A stretch of DNA of 13,880 bases from an uncultured Chlorobiota bacterium (GCA_946481475.1 CAMLOB010000032.1:1-13880); one strand, 5' to 3'; shown: positions 1 through 8,538, counted from the first letter of the stretch. The notes: a model not told the origin generated them from the sequence alone. Numbers and translations are program-made.

Positions 1-350
1 CGCTCTTTGCGTCCTTCGCGTGAGCATGGAAAAGAAGAGCGCGCAACATTCCCGCAACGATAAGTCTGATATCATCCCATGGCCGTACAACGGAAAAATA
101 GTACACGGATTCAGATGGATGGAACGGATGTTCCCGGATTCGGGAAGGGTGAATGTCGATTGACGCGATACATCGTAACGAAACCGTCCCCTCCTGCTCT
201 CTATCTTCGGAGTTCCTGAGTGAGACGCCGACGGATCGGACGGCACCGGGATTCTCCCGCTCTCCGTCTTTTCCATACGGCCATCACGGTTGTTCCGGTT
301 TTCAACATTCCGGCTTTTGAATTTTTCATTTTGAATTCTCCATTGATCCC
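1..350. other. Non-coding region upstream of htpG
   Basis: I find no convincing gene here. Just before htpG (about 293-345) the DNA is T-rich and contains two near-copies of TTCCGGYTTTT 15 bp apart (293 and 308), then two TTTTGAATT-type words. I see no CIRCE operator (TTAGCACTC-N9-GAGTGCTAA) and no convincing -35/-10 pair. An 11-mer, GAATGTCGATT, at 151-161 recurs at 9808-9818 beside the REP-like array, so part of this region may be dispersed repeat debris. Confidence 0.5.
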
Positions 351-2285
351 ATGACTGTCGAACGTTTTGAATTCCAGACCGAGGCCCGTCAGATGCTTGA
401 TCTGATGATCCATTCGGTCTACTCCAACAAGGACATTTTTCTGCGCGAACTGATCTCGAACAGTTCGGACGCACTGGACAAACTTCGCGTCGAGTCGCTG
501 ACCAGCGAAGAAATCTCGATGCCGTCGGAGCCGAAGATCACGATCTCCGCCGACAAGACCGCCCGGACGTTGTCGGTGCGGGATAACGGGATCGGGATGA
601 GTCGTGAGGAGATCATCGAGAACATCGGGACGATTGCAAAGTCCGGTACGCGGGAGTTCATGGCGAAGCTGGCCGAACGGCGGGCAAGCGGCGAGGGGAT
701 ATCGGCCGAGCTGATCGGCCAGTTCGGCGTCGGCTTCTACTCCGCCTTCATGGTGGCCGATCGCGTGGAGCTGATCACCCGGCGGGCCGGTTCCGAAGTT
801 GCCTGGCGCTGGGAATCGACCGGCGACGGAACCTATACGCTTGAAGAGGTCTCGAAACCCGAACCCGGCACGGTGGTGACGCTCCACCTGAAGGAGAACG
901 ACGATGAGGTGGCCGACTACACGAGCGAGTGGAAGATCAAAAGCATCGTCAAGCAATACTCCGACTTCGTCTCCTATCCGGTGACGATGCTGACCGAGCG
1001 GGAGAAGAAAGAAGAGGAGGGGGAAGGGGTGGTCGATGCCGAGGGGAAGGTGATCTCCGAGGAGACACTCAACTCGATGAAGGCGATCTGGCGACGCCGG
1101 GCCGACGATGTGGAAGAGAGCGAGTACAACGAGTTCTACCGGAACGCCTTCTACGATTCGACCGACCCGCTGGAGACGATCCACCTGAAGGCCGAGGGGA
1201 CACAGGAGTACTACAGCCTTCTCTACATCCCGTCGAAAGCTCCGTTCGATCTCTACATGCCGGAATCGGTCCGGGGTGTGCAGCTCTATGTGAAGCGGGT
1301 CTTCATCATGGACGATGCGAAGGATCTGTTGCCGACCTGGCTTCGCTTCCTGCGGGGCGTGGTCGACTCGGAAGATCTGCCGCTGAACATCTCCCGCGAG
1401 ATCCTTCAGCAGAACCGTTCCATCCGGGCCATCCGGAACCGGCTGACGAAGAAGACGCTGGAGGTGTTGAACGGTATGCTGAACGATGACCGGAAGAAGT
1501 ATCTCCGCTTCTGGAGCGAGTTCGGTTCGGTTCTGAAGGAAGGATTGTTCCAGGACTACGAACATCAGAAGAGCATTCTGGATGTGACCCTGTTCGACTC
1601 GACGCACGGAGAGGGGAAGACGACGCTGAAGGAATACATCGGGCGGATGCCCGAGGGACGGAACGAGATCTGGTATCTGGCCGGGGAGGATCGTTCGGTG
1701 GTGGAGAATTCCCCGCACCTTGAGGCGTTCAGGGAGAAGGGCTACGAAGTGCTGCTCCTCTCCGACCGGATCGATCCGATCTGGACGAGCAACGAGCCGG
1801 AGTATGAAGGGAAGACCTTCCGGTCGGTTGCCGGGGGAGATATCGATCTGGACGGGGAAGAGGAGAAGAAGGAGCGGGAGGAGAATCGCAAGAAGAAGAT
1901 GCAGGAGCACGGACCGATGCTCGCACGACTGCAGGAGATTCTGGATGAATATGTAAAGGAGGTCCGCTTCGGCGGACGCCTGACCTCGTCGCCGGCGATT
2001 GTGGTCAATGCCGAGGGAGAACTGAACCCGCAGCTTGAGAGGATCATGCGCTCGATGGGACAGGAGGTTCCGAAGATGAAGCGGATCCTGGAACTGAACC
2101 CGAACCATGCGGTTGTCGGGAGGATGGGAAAAGTCTTTGAAGGAGGAAAGGAGGATCCGTTGCTCGAACGCTACGCCCGCCTGCTCTACGGCGGAGCGTT
2201 GCTGGCCGAAGGGGAGATGCCGCCGGATCCGGCGGGATACGGCAGGCTGGTGGCGGAGTTGATGGCGGGGGAGGAGCAGGGGTAG
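351..2285 (+). CDS. htpG: Molecular chaperone HtpG (Hsp90 family)
   Basis: Cytoplasmic ATP-dependent chaperone, a homodimer that clamps client proteins during late folding and stress. At 644 aa it is close to the usual bacterial HtpG length and looks intact. The N-terminal GHKL ATPase domain shows LRELISNSSDALDKL (31-45, with catalytic-type E33 and Mg-binding-type N37), DNGIGM (78-83), GTIAKSGT (93-100) and the glycine-rich lid/ATP loop GQFGVGFYSAFMVA (123-136). The middle domain carries LPLNISREILQQNR near 343-356, with the arginine expected to contact ATP. An acidic, lysine-rich charged stretch lies near 499-515. The C-terminal dimerisation domain contains LNPNHAVVGRM near 582. The start at 351 gives the standard MTVERFEFQTEARQ beginning; there is no clear Shine-Dalgarno. 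It appears monocistronic and is followed by a strong hairpin terminator. The long open frame on the opposite strand is a coding shadow. Confidence 0.98.
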   Translation: MTVERFEFQTEARQMLDLMIHSVYSNKDIFLRELISNSSDALDKLRVESLTSEEISMPSEPKITISADKTARTLSVRDNGIGMSREEIIENIGTIAKSGTREFMAKLAERRASGEGISAELIGQFGVGFYSAFMVADRVELITRRAGSEVAWRWESTGDGTYTLEEVSKPEPGTVVTLHLKENDDEVADYTSEWKIKSIVKQYSDFVSYPVTMLTEREKKEEEGEGVVDAEGKVISEETLNSMKAIWRRRADDVEESEYNEFYRNAFYDSTDPLETIHLKAEGTQEYYSLLYIPSKAPFDLYMPESVRGVQLYVKRVFIMDDAKDLLPTWLRFLRGVVDSEDLPLNISREILQQNRSIRAIRNRLTKKTLEVLNGMLNDDRKKYLRFWSEFGSVLKEGLFQDYEHQKSILDVTLFDSTHGEGKTTLKEYIGRMPEGRNEIWYLAGEDRSVVENSPHLEAFREKGYEVLLLSDRIDPIWTSNEPEYEGKTFRSVAGGDIDLDGEEEKKEREENRKKKMQEHGPMLARLQEILDEYVKEVRFGGRLTSSPAIVVNAEGELNPQLERIMRSMGQEVPKMKRILELNPNHAVVGRMGKVFEGGKEDPLLERYARLLYGGALLAEGEMPPDPAGYGRLVAELMAGEEQG

Positions 2286-2368
2286 CCGCAAGGAGAGTAT
2301 CACGTGGTGCCCGGCTCCCGGACGTTGCCGGAGTTGAAGGACCGGACAAAGGGTCTGAAAGAAATGTG

Positions 2369-2405
2369 AACGGCGGCTCTGCAAACGAGCCGCCGTTCTC
2401 TTTTC
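2369..2405 (+). terminator. Rho-independent terminator of htpG, possibly bidirectional
   Basis: A perfect 11-bp stem (AACGGCGGCTC at 2369-2379 and GAGCCGCCGTT at 2387-2397) with a 7-nt loop is followed on + by CTCTTTTCCTCC. It sits between the convergent ends of htpG (2285) and the 1088-aa gene (2438). The opposite side has only a weak T-rich run, so termination is expected mainly on + and perhaps on both strands. Confidence 0.85.
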
Positions 2406-2437
2406 CTCCTGTAGTCGAACCCGTAGCGATCGGAAGA

Positions 2438-5400
2438 TCAATGGTCGCGGTAGCTGATCTCGATCCACCGTCCGTTCCCCGAATCATTGGCCGGCGTCGG
2501 ATCCCAGATCAGTGTGATGTTGTCCCACTTCTCGAAATCCTTGTTGTTGTTGCCGGTCAGCTTCACGTTGTCCAGCGAGCGGAGCCGGAATCCCTGTCCT
2601 CCGGAGTAGAGAGAGGAGGTGTTCCCGGCACATTCCAGCACCAGAATCTGTCCGGCCTGAAGTCCGTCGCTCAGCGAGACGATTCTGCTGGTGCTGGGAG
2701 CGGCATCCGACGAGATGCGGATGTACGATCTGTCCCCCACGGTGATCGTGGTGTTCCCCGTAATCGCCTCGATGTCGTCCGGTCTGATCGCCAGTCCGCC
2801 GTTGATGTCCACGCTTACCTCGGCGGTGGTTCCCGAACCTGATGTCGGCAGGGCAAAGCCGACGTCGCCGTCGGTATCAACCAGGACGCGCTGCGCGTTA
2901 TTTGTTTTGATGACGAAGCTGATGCTGTTTGTCGTCCCGATGAAGTCACCTGCACTCGCGGAGTTGCCGCTGAGCGACCAACCGCTTGACGATCCCCCTC
3001 CGGTCTGCCATATCGGCGTATTCCCCGGTCCCTGACTCACCAGAACCTGTCCTGTCGTTCCTGCACTGCCGTTGACCAGCAGCGGAGAGGAGACTCCGGC
3101 AAGGTTCAGACTTCCGGCGATCGATGAGGTTCCGGTGATCGACGCTCCGCCGGAGGATACCGTCAGACCGTTTCCAACGGTCAACGCGTTGTTGACGGTG
3201 ACGTTCCCCGCGCTCGTGATGCGCATCCGTTGCGTGGAGTTTGTTGCCAGCACAAGATCGATCGGATCGGTTGTCCCCACGAAGTTGACGGCCGGGTTTG
3301 TTCCCCCGTTGCCGGTCAGATTCCAGCCCGACGAACTGAGCGTCTGCCAGGTCGGTGTGCCGGTTCCGTTGGAGACGAGCACCTGGCCGACGGTGCCGGC
3401 TCCGGTGAACGCATAGGCGCTTCCCGTTCCGAAGGCGATCCCACCGGCGGTCGGCGTTGCCGTCGAGTTTGTGCCGCCGTTGGCGATGGCCAGAACCGAT
3501 GTCCAGCTCAGCGTCCGTCCGTTATTTCCGGTCAGGATCGAGACCGAAGGCGAAGCGGGGGGGAGGGTGCCCGGCAGGGTGTAGACACCCGAGCTGTGAT
3601 TGATGGTTGCCGGAGCTTTGAACCCGGTGTAGAGAGCTCCCCCGTAGGTGAAGCTTCCGTTCTGTCCGTAGAATTGCAGCTCCCGAGGCGTTCCGTCCAC
3701 GTTCCCGATCCAGAGGTTCACATTGCCGAAGTAGGCGATGCCGTTTTGTCCCGAGAGATTGGTCGTCACCGGACCGACGGTTGTGTTGTCGCCGTTGAAC
3801 CCGAAGCTGTTTGCCCCCAGTTGCAGGTAGCGTCCCCCCGGAATGGCCGAGGCGGTTCCGTCAATCCGGTTCTGCCGGCCACCGCCGATTGCGGCAAACG
3901 TGGCCCCGCCGCTGATGAGGTTCGTATTCCCTCCGCCGATGGTCCCGTCCGAAGCGTTCACCGTATTCTGTCCTCCACCCCCTACCACGGCATTGCCGGC
4001 CAGTGCCGAGTTCCCGCTCCCCCCTCCTACGGTCGAGGCGGCGTTGTTCGCCTGATTCCCGTTTCCTCCTCCGATTGTCGACCACATTCCCTGTCCCTGC
4101 ACGACGTTCTGAAAGCCGCCACCGATTGTGGCGTACTGGGAAGTTGCCGGTGAGGGGGGCGTGACGATCGGACGGTTCGGCGGAATCGTTGCCGGCGGGG
4201 CCGGCAGCAGACCGATCGAGTTCTCCTCGCCGCCGCCGATCGTCCCCATGTCGCCGAAGACGATGTTCTGGAATCCTCCGCCGATCGTGGATCGGCGCGT
4301 TCCGGCCACGTTGTCCTCTCCTCCCCCCACCATCGATTCGTATCCGTCGGCCGTGTTGAACCAGCCGCCGCCGACCGTTGCGTAGTTGGCGTCCAGCGGG
4401 TTCAGGTCCAGGTCCCCCGCCTGGTTGTCCAGTCCTCCGCCGATGGTCGTCCATCCGTCGGTTCCACGGTGTCCCTGACCGCCGCCGATAAAGGCGTGGC
4501 TGATCTGCGCCTGGTTGTTCTCTCCTCCGGCCACCGTCGCGTGATCGGCCTGTGCCAGATTGTTCTCTCCCCCCCCGACGGCGGCGTGGTTGCTCTGCGC
4601 CTGATTGTTCTGTCCTCCGGCGACCGTCGCGTGATTTGCCGAGGCAACGTTCGATTGTCCTCCGCCGACGGTCGATCGGTTGGCCTGCGCCTGGTTGTTC
4701 TGTCCTCCGGCGACCGTTGCGTAGACATCATCGGTTGTGGCGGCTCCTCCCAGTCCTCCGGCAACGTTCCCCTCGCCGCCGCCGACCGTACCGAAATCAT
4801 CCCGAACGTCGTTGACGCTTCCGGACTGCCCTCCACCACCGATCGTGGCCCCCTCGATTGCGCTCCCCTGTGCGGGGAGATTCCCCTGGAAGCCGCCGAT
4901 CAGGTTCGGACTGTTCGTCTGCGGATCGTAGAGCATCACCCGCCGGTCGCCGCTGGTTGTGCTCGTGTTCCCGCCGTTGACGTGGATCTCCAGTTCCACC
5001 GCATCGCTTGTTCCCACATAGTTCGTTCCCGGCGTCGTGCTGTTGTTGCCGGTTTCGCTCCAGGGGACCGGAGGGCTTCCGTTGGCCGCCTGTGTCCGCC
5101 GATCCTTTTCGTTCTCTTCGGTCGCCGGGTCGTTCCGCAATCCGATCCGCAGACTTTCTCCTTCGGGATCGTAGCTCAGGGCAATCCCCTCTCCTCCGGT
5201 GATGTTCAGCGGCAGTCCCCGTCCGGTCACTTTCCGGCCGTCGATCGTGATTGCCGAGACATATTCGGTCCCGAGTTTTTCGGCCGTCACCGATCCGTCC
5301 GGAATCGTCAGGGCATAGGGAGAGGCACTGAGAAGGGTTCGGGGGGACATCTCCGGATTCTCCCCGATCCGGACGCCGAGCCAGAGACTTCGGCTCATCT

Positions 5401-5704
5401 TCGATCCCTCGGGGAGAGGGAACGTCCCGGATCCGAGTTCGGCGCTGAAAAGCCCCCGCTCGATCGGTGTGTCGTAGGTTCCCTCCCAGATTACCTCGCT
5501 CCCTTCAGCGTCGCCGTAGAGCCGGAAGGTAACGGGGAATTCGCCCGATGGGGCGATCTCTCCGGATGGTGTGGAGAGGAATCCCTGATAGGTGATGATG
5601 CGGGGGATATCCTCTGAAATCCTCTGCTGTGCCGAGACCGTTACCGTTGCGATAAAGATGCTGCAGAGCAGAGCAATGGTTGCTGTTGCCGTATTGTGTT
5701 TCAT
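2438..5704 (-). CDS. Large exported repeat protein with YadA-head-like repeats and tail-fibre-like C-terminal part
   Basis: A 1088-aa surface or secreted protein, probably a multimeric beta-structured fibre. Residues 1-25 are a signal peptide (hydrophobic ALLCSIFIATVTVSA, then QQ). Residues 35-135 form a small domain (ITYQGFLS, FRLYG, GLFSAELGSG, LSASPYAL) that I recognise from many FCB-group surface proteins. Residues about 285-625 hold roughly twenty GGG/AGG..N.A motifs like the left-handed beta-roll head of trimeric adhesins; units at 329-418 are exactly 15 aa. Residues 755-950 contain two tail-fibre-like blocks (GQVLVSNGTGTPTWQ / GQVLVSQGPGNTPIWQ, each followed by W.L.GN and FVGTTD or FIGTTN); a third related block lies near 214-265. 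The end (1060-1088, ITLIWDP...RWIEISYRDH) resembles a fibre tip. There is no YadA beta-barrel anchor and no visible T9SS sorting domain, so the export route is unclear. It lies 104 bp after the T9SS-signal gene and is probably co-transcribed. There is no good Shine-Dalgarno. Confidence 0.9.
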   Translation of the reverse strand: MKHNTATATIALLCSIFIATVTVSAQQRISEDIPRIITYQGFLSTPSGEIAPSGEFPVTFRLYGDAEGSEVIWEGTYDTPIERGLFSAELGSGTFPLPEGSKMSRSLWLGVRIGENPEMSPRTLLSASPYALTIPDGSVTAEKLGTEYVSAITIDGRKVTGRGLPLNITGGEGIALSYDPEGESLRIGLRNDPATEENEKDRRTQAANGSPPVPWSETGNNSTTPGTNYVGTSDAVELEIHVNGGNTSTTSGDRRVMLYDPQTNSPNLIGGFQGNLPAQGSAIEGATIGGGGQSGSVNDVRDDFGTVGGGEGNVAGGLGGAATTDDVYATVAGGQNNQAQANRSTVGGGQSNVASANHATVAGGQNNQAQSNHAAVGGGENNLAQADHATVAGGENNQAQISHAFIGGGQGHRGTDGWTTIGGGLDNQAGDLDLNPLDANYATVGGGWFNTADGYESMVGGGEDNVAGTRRSTIGGGFQNIVFGDMGTIGGGEENSIGLLPAPPATIPPNRPIVTPPSPATSQYATIGGGFQNVVQGQGMWSTIGGGNGNQANNAASTVGGGSGNSALAGNAVVGGGGQNTVNASDGTIGGGNTNLISGGATFAAIGGGRQNRIDGTASAIPGGRYLQLGANSFGFNGDNTTVGPVTTNLSGQNGIAYFGNVNLWIGNVDGTPRELQFYGQNGSFTYGGALYTGFKAPATINHSSGVYTLPGTLPPASPSVSILTGNNGRTLSWTSVLAIANGGTNSTATPTAGGIAFGTGSAYAFTGAGTVGQVLVSNGTGTPTWQTLSSSGWNLTGNGGTNPAVNFVGTTDPIDLVLATNSTQRMRITSAGNVTVNNALTVGNGLTVSSGGASITGTSSIAGSLNLAGVSSPLLVNGSAGTTGQVLVSQGPGNTPIWQTGGGSSSGWSLSGNSASAGDFIGTTNSISFVIKTNNAQRVLVDTDGDVGFALPTSGSGTTAEVSVDINGGLAIRPDDIEAITGNTTITVGDRSYIRISSDAAPSTSRIVSLSDGLQAGQILVLECAGNTSSLYSGGQGFRLRSLDNVKLTGNNNKDFEKWDNITLIWDPTPANDSGNGRWIEISYRDH
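4451..4720 (-). repeat. Six in-phase 45-bp coding repeats (15-aa YadA-head-like units)
   Basis: Within the large exported protein, residues 329-418 split into six 15-aa units: ATVAGGQNNQAQANR, STVGGGQSNVASANH, ATVAGGQNNQAQSNH, AAVGGGENNLAQADH, ATVAGGENNQAQISH, AFIGGGQGHRGTDGW. TVAGG and VGGG units largely alternate, and units two apart (90 bp) are most alike at the DNA level. This suggests growth by duplication of pairs. Looser repeats continue on both sides (about 3830-4850), with insertions of varying length. Confidence 0.85.
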
Positions 5705-5808
5705 GGTTGTCTTTGTTGATGGTGGATAGGTCGGGCATCGATTTGTGAGGCCCTTGATCCTCTTCTCCGTTGGCGTTTACATCGCCGCCGGCTTCTCTAG
5801 CTGAAAGT

Positions 5809-6375
5809 TCAGCGGAGAAGGAGTATCCGTTTCCTGTGGAGGCTCTCCGTTCCGGTCGATCCGGCCGGAGAGATTTCCAGAACGCAGATGTAGTAACCGG
5901 TTGCCTCTTCCTTGCCGGAAGCGTCGGTGCCGTTCCAAATCACCCGATGATCCCCTCCCCCTTCCTCCCGGTCGACCAGCGAAACGATGAGTCGACCCGA
6001 CAGATCATAGAGGGAGAGCCGCACGTGACTTTCTCCGGCGAGAGTGTATTCTATCCGGGTTTCCAGACCGAACGGATCGGGGAAATTCCGCAGATCGACT
6101 CCGGAGCCGGCAACGGCTTCCTGAAGATTCGATGTCGATGCCGGAACCGGATGCCAGAATCCGTGGTGGAGCGGATCACCTCCCTCTTCCTGCAGGCCGA
6201 CAAGGGCCTGCCCCACGGTTCCGCGCAGTATCCATTGTCCGTCGGTTGCCTCCGCACCCCCTCCGGTTCCGGTCACCGCACGGATCGGTCTCTCCGGATC
6301 GATCTCCTGTCCGCTTCCGCTCCGTGGAAGAATGAGGGCAGAGAGCAGCCCGAGAAGAACAGCATGTTTTCCCAT
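5809..6375 (-). CDS. Small exported protein with T9SS type A C-terminal sorting domain
   Basis: 188 aa. The N-terminus (MGKHAVLLGLLSALILP, cleavage probably near GSGQ, residues 20-23) is a Sec signal peptide. Residues 34-76 carry a GTGGG...LRGTVGQALVGLQ...GFWHP pattern that is common just ahead of sorting domains in FCB-group surface proteins. Residues about 97-188 are a type A sorting domain: NFPDPF (97-102, the NPNPF-like opening), TRIEYTLAGESHVRLSLYDLSGR, a GG-H-V-W turn, DASG, GYYICVL, and a basic end RKRILLLR. Such domains direct export through T9SS and anchoring at, or release from, the outer surface. Apart from the sorting domain there is little protein, so it is nearly all signal and no activity can be proposed. 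AGAGGT about 7 nt upstream supports the start. It is followed on the same strand, after 104 bp, by the 1088-aa protein gene. Confidence 0.9.
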   Translation of the reverse strand: MGKHAVLLGLLSALILPRSGSGQEIDPERPIRAVTGTGGGAEATDGQWILRGTVGQALVGLQEEGGDPLHHGFWHPVPASTSNLQEAVAGSGVDLRNFPDPFGLETRIEYTLAGESHVRLSLYDLSGRLIVSLVDREEGGGDHRVIWNGTDASGKEEATGYYICVLEISPAGSTGTESLHRKRILLLR

Positions 6376-6749
6376 GATGACACCTCTGATTGTTTGTTGA
6401 TGGTTGAATACCTCAGCCCGGGCATACCCGTATCCGCCGAACCGTTTCGCCGTTCCGGATGCCGGAACGGCTGTGGTTGTCGCGATCGACTGTCGATGGT
6501 TCGGTCGAAGTTCGGGGGGGCGAGGAATACTCTGCGCAGAGATGCGTTACGCCCGTTTTGCACACGCACACATCAAACGGTATGAGGGTTTGATGGACGG
6601 TTACGATGGAAAAGTAGGATACCGGGAAGATCGGATAAAACCGGAATTGAGGATTCGTGGCACGTCCACCCGGAGCCGTAGATTGTCCAGCACCGTGGAA
6701 GAAGGCAAAATTCGGTGAATTCCATTCAATAATTCGGGAGATATGTCGG
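6376..6749. promoter_or_regulatory. Divergent intergenic region with a strong hairpin
   Basis: This separates the leftward secreted-protein unit from the rightward 533-aa gene, so it must carry promoters for both; I could not assign -35/-10 boxes with confidence. A perfect 10-bp inverted repeat (GCCGTTCCGG 6449-6458, loop ATG, CCGGAACGGC 6462-6471) lies about 75 bp upstream of the leftward start. There is no T-run on either side, so it is not an obvious terminator; an operator or an RNA hairpin is possible. The 12-mer TTTGTTGATGGT at 6393-6404 recurs at 5712-5723, just upstream of the 1088-aa gene. Confidence 0.45.
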
Positions 6750-8351
6750 ATGTCCAGGACCCCTTCAACGGATCTCTTCGATCTCATCAGGTCGCTGACC
6801 AAATCGGAAAAACGCTTCTTCAAACTCTACGCATCGCGACGGACCGGCGGGGAGAAGAACAACTATGTGCTGTTGTTCGAAGCGATCGACCGGCAACGGG
6901 TCTACGATGAGGAACTGTTGTTGCGACAGACCCCCCTCCTCAGATCAACGGATTTCAGAAGCATGAAATCCTATCTCTACGAACTGATCCTCAAGAGTCT
7001 CCGCGTCGGGTCGGGAAGTCCGGTGCCGAAAGTGGTCCACCTGATCGAACATGCACAGATCCTGATCGACAAGAAGCTCTATCGGCAGGCGACGCGCCTG
7101 CTTGAAAAGGGGAGGAAGCAGGCACGGGCCGGGGGATATCTCGTCTACGGTCTGGACATCCTTCTGAACCTGAGTTCGCTGAAGGTCAGGCTGGAGGAGA
7201 CCAATTCCCCGGAGCGGCATCGGGAACTGCACGAGGAGACGATACGGGTGCTGGATCTGCTGCGGGAGAATGTCGGGTACTACGATCTCTTCATGCGGAT
7301 CCACTATATGCAGTTGCAGGTCAGTCGGGTGCACAACGGCGAGGAGAGAGAACGACTTGGCGAGATACTGAACGATCCCCTGTTGCGTGAGGATGCCCGT
7401 CCGGGGACGTTTTTCGGTCGGATGCAATTCCACGAGGTGCGGATGCGGGGATGTCACATGCTGCAGGATGAAGTGGGGACGTATGAGCAGATCTGCAGGA
7501 AAGTGGAACTGTTCGACGAATATCCGGGTGAACGGGAGAAGCAGTGGTACGAGTACGTCTATGCCTGCGGTACGCTCCTGACGATGTGCCTGAAGCTGGA
7601 ACGCTACGATGAGTTTAATGACCGGTTTGCCCGACTCAAGAGCTTCGATGCTCCGGACCATCCGTGCCGGGTCGATCTTCTGGTCAACCTGTACTATGCC
7701 GAACTGGCCGGGCTGATCAAGCAGGGAGACTTCACGAACGTGGCCGACAGGATGGAGGAGATCGAGCGTTTCCTGAAAGAATATCGCGAGCAGATCGAAG
7801 TTTCCACTCTTCTCTCCTTTCGCATCGGCTTTGCCGTTCTCCGGCTGATCGCCGGCCAGTTCCGCGAGGGACTTGCATTGACCGAGGCGATTATCGGTTT
7901 TCGCCATATCGAAAAGTATGGCCGATTCGAGGAGACGGCACGGTTGCTGAATCTCATCTGCTGGTTTGAACTGGAGGATGACCGCGGGCTTGACTCGGCA
8001 ATCAGGAGTACGTACCGGTTTCTGAAACGGAAGGACTGGTTGCAGAGCCATCAGGTTGTCTTGCTCCGGTTCCTGCGGCAGTTACCGGAGATTGCCGACA
8101 GGAGAGAACTGCGGGAGCGCTTCATTCTCTTCCGGCGGGAGTTACAGGAGGTGGAGGCCGGAGGTGAGGAGGGGATGCTGAAAGGGATCTATCAATTCGA
8201 TCTGCTTCTGTGGCTCCGGAGCAAGATAGAGAAACGTCCCTTTGTCGAACTGGTGTACGCGAAGGAAACCGAACCGATCGACGGGGAGAGCCGGGTTGGT
8301 GAAGATGTGGACGAGATGTCAGAAAGTGAAGAGCAGAGGGAGATTGCCTGA
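6750..8351 (+). CDS. Helical cytoplasmic protein of unknown function (SLTKSEKRFFK family)
   Basis: 533 aa from the ATG at 6750, preceded by GGGAG at 6736-6740 (9-nt spacing). A GTG at 6657 would add 31 residues that look non-coding, so I prefer 6750. There is no signal peptide or membrane segment. The N-terminus, MSRTPSTDLFDLIRSLTKSEKRFFKLY, resembles a group of uncharacterised FCB-bacterial proteins with a SLTKSEKR(Y/F)FK opening. The rest is almost entirely predicted helix rich in Leu, Arg and Glu, with helix-pair texture typical of TPR-like alpha-solenoids; I infer a protein-protein interaction scaffold. The C-terminal tail (about the last 30 residues) is acidic and probably disordered. 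The gene stands alone: its left neighbour is divergent and its right neighbour convergent. No catalytic motif is visible. Confidence 0.85.
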   Translation: MSRTPSTDLFDLIRSLTKSEKRFFKLYASRRTGGEKNNYVLLFEAIDRQRVYDEELLLRQTPLLRSTDFRSMKSYLYELILKSLRVGSGSPVPKVVHLIEHAQILIDKKLYRQATRLLEKGRKQARAGGYLVYGLDILLNLSSLKVRLEETNSPERHRELHEETIRVLDLLRENVGYYDLFMRIHYMQLQVSRVHNGEERERLGEILNDPLLREDARPGTFFGRMQFHEVRMRGCHMLQDEVGTYEQICRKVELFDEYPGEREKQWYEYVYACGTLLTMCLKLERYDEFNDRFARLKSFDAPDHPCRVDLLVNLYYAELAGLIKQGDFTNVADRMEEIERFLKEYREQIEVSTLLSFRIGFAVLRLIAGQFREGLALTEAIIGFRHIEKYGRFEETARLLNLICWFELEDDRGLDSAIRSTYRFLKRKDWLQSHQVVLLRFLRQLPEIADRRELRERFILFRRELQEVEAGGEEGMLKGIYQFDLLLWLRSKIEKRPFVELVYAKETEPIDGESRVGEDVDEMSESEEQREIA

Positions 8352-8362
8352 GAGAAGACCGT

Positions 8363-8486
8363 GAGCCCGTCCGAACCGTACTCGGAATCCCGTTCTCTGC
8401 AATCAGCGGGAGTGTCTCGGTATATCCCGCAGAGGAGAAGAGATATCCTTGTCAACTACTCATCACATCACTGTTCGGACGGGCTC
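8363..8486. repeat. 124-bp element bounded by perfect 14-bp inverted repeats
   Basis: GAGCCCGTCCGAAC at 8363-8376 is matched by its exact complement GTTCGGACGGGCTC at 8473-8486, enclosing 96 bp. The interior can fold further: CTCTGC (8395-8400) with GCAGAG (8429-8434), inside which GGGA (8408-8411) pairs with TCCC (8425-8428). There is no T-run, so it is not a standard terminator, although it lies between convergent genes. It could be a MITE-like fragment or a structured RNA. I see no target-site duplication. Confidence 0.6.
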
Positions 8487-8538
8487 TCGGCAAAGGGATG
8501 TCAACACATACTGCTGACATCGGATCAGCGGCCTGCGG

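Noticed and set aside
1..28. CTTTGCGTCCTTCGCGT-like word at the window edge as a dispersed repeat
   Set aside because: It resembles common intergenic repeat words, but there is only one copy in this window so it cannot be supported.
1..350. CIRCE or sigma32-type heat-shock control site before htpG
   Set aside because: No CIRCE inverted repeat or heat-shock -35/-10 pattern could be seen.
201..2468. A 755-aa open frame on - across htpG
   Set aside because: It is exactly antisense to an intact, strongly conserved htpG and reads like a low-complexity reverse shadow rich in Arg, Leu, His and Pro.
3830..4850. Regular repeats as a CRISPR array
   Set aside because: The repeats are coding, contiguous at 45 bp with no unique spacers, and keep one reading frame with the GGG..N.A protein motif.
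3230..5617. Long + strand open frames opposite the 1088-aa gene
   Set aside because: They mirror its repeats, have no recognisable domains, and the - frame has a signal peptide and clear domain order.
2438..5704. Phage tail-fibre gene or prophage remnant
   Set aside because: It has a Sec signal peptide, and no phage structural, integrase or lysis genes are nearby.
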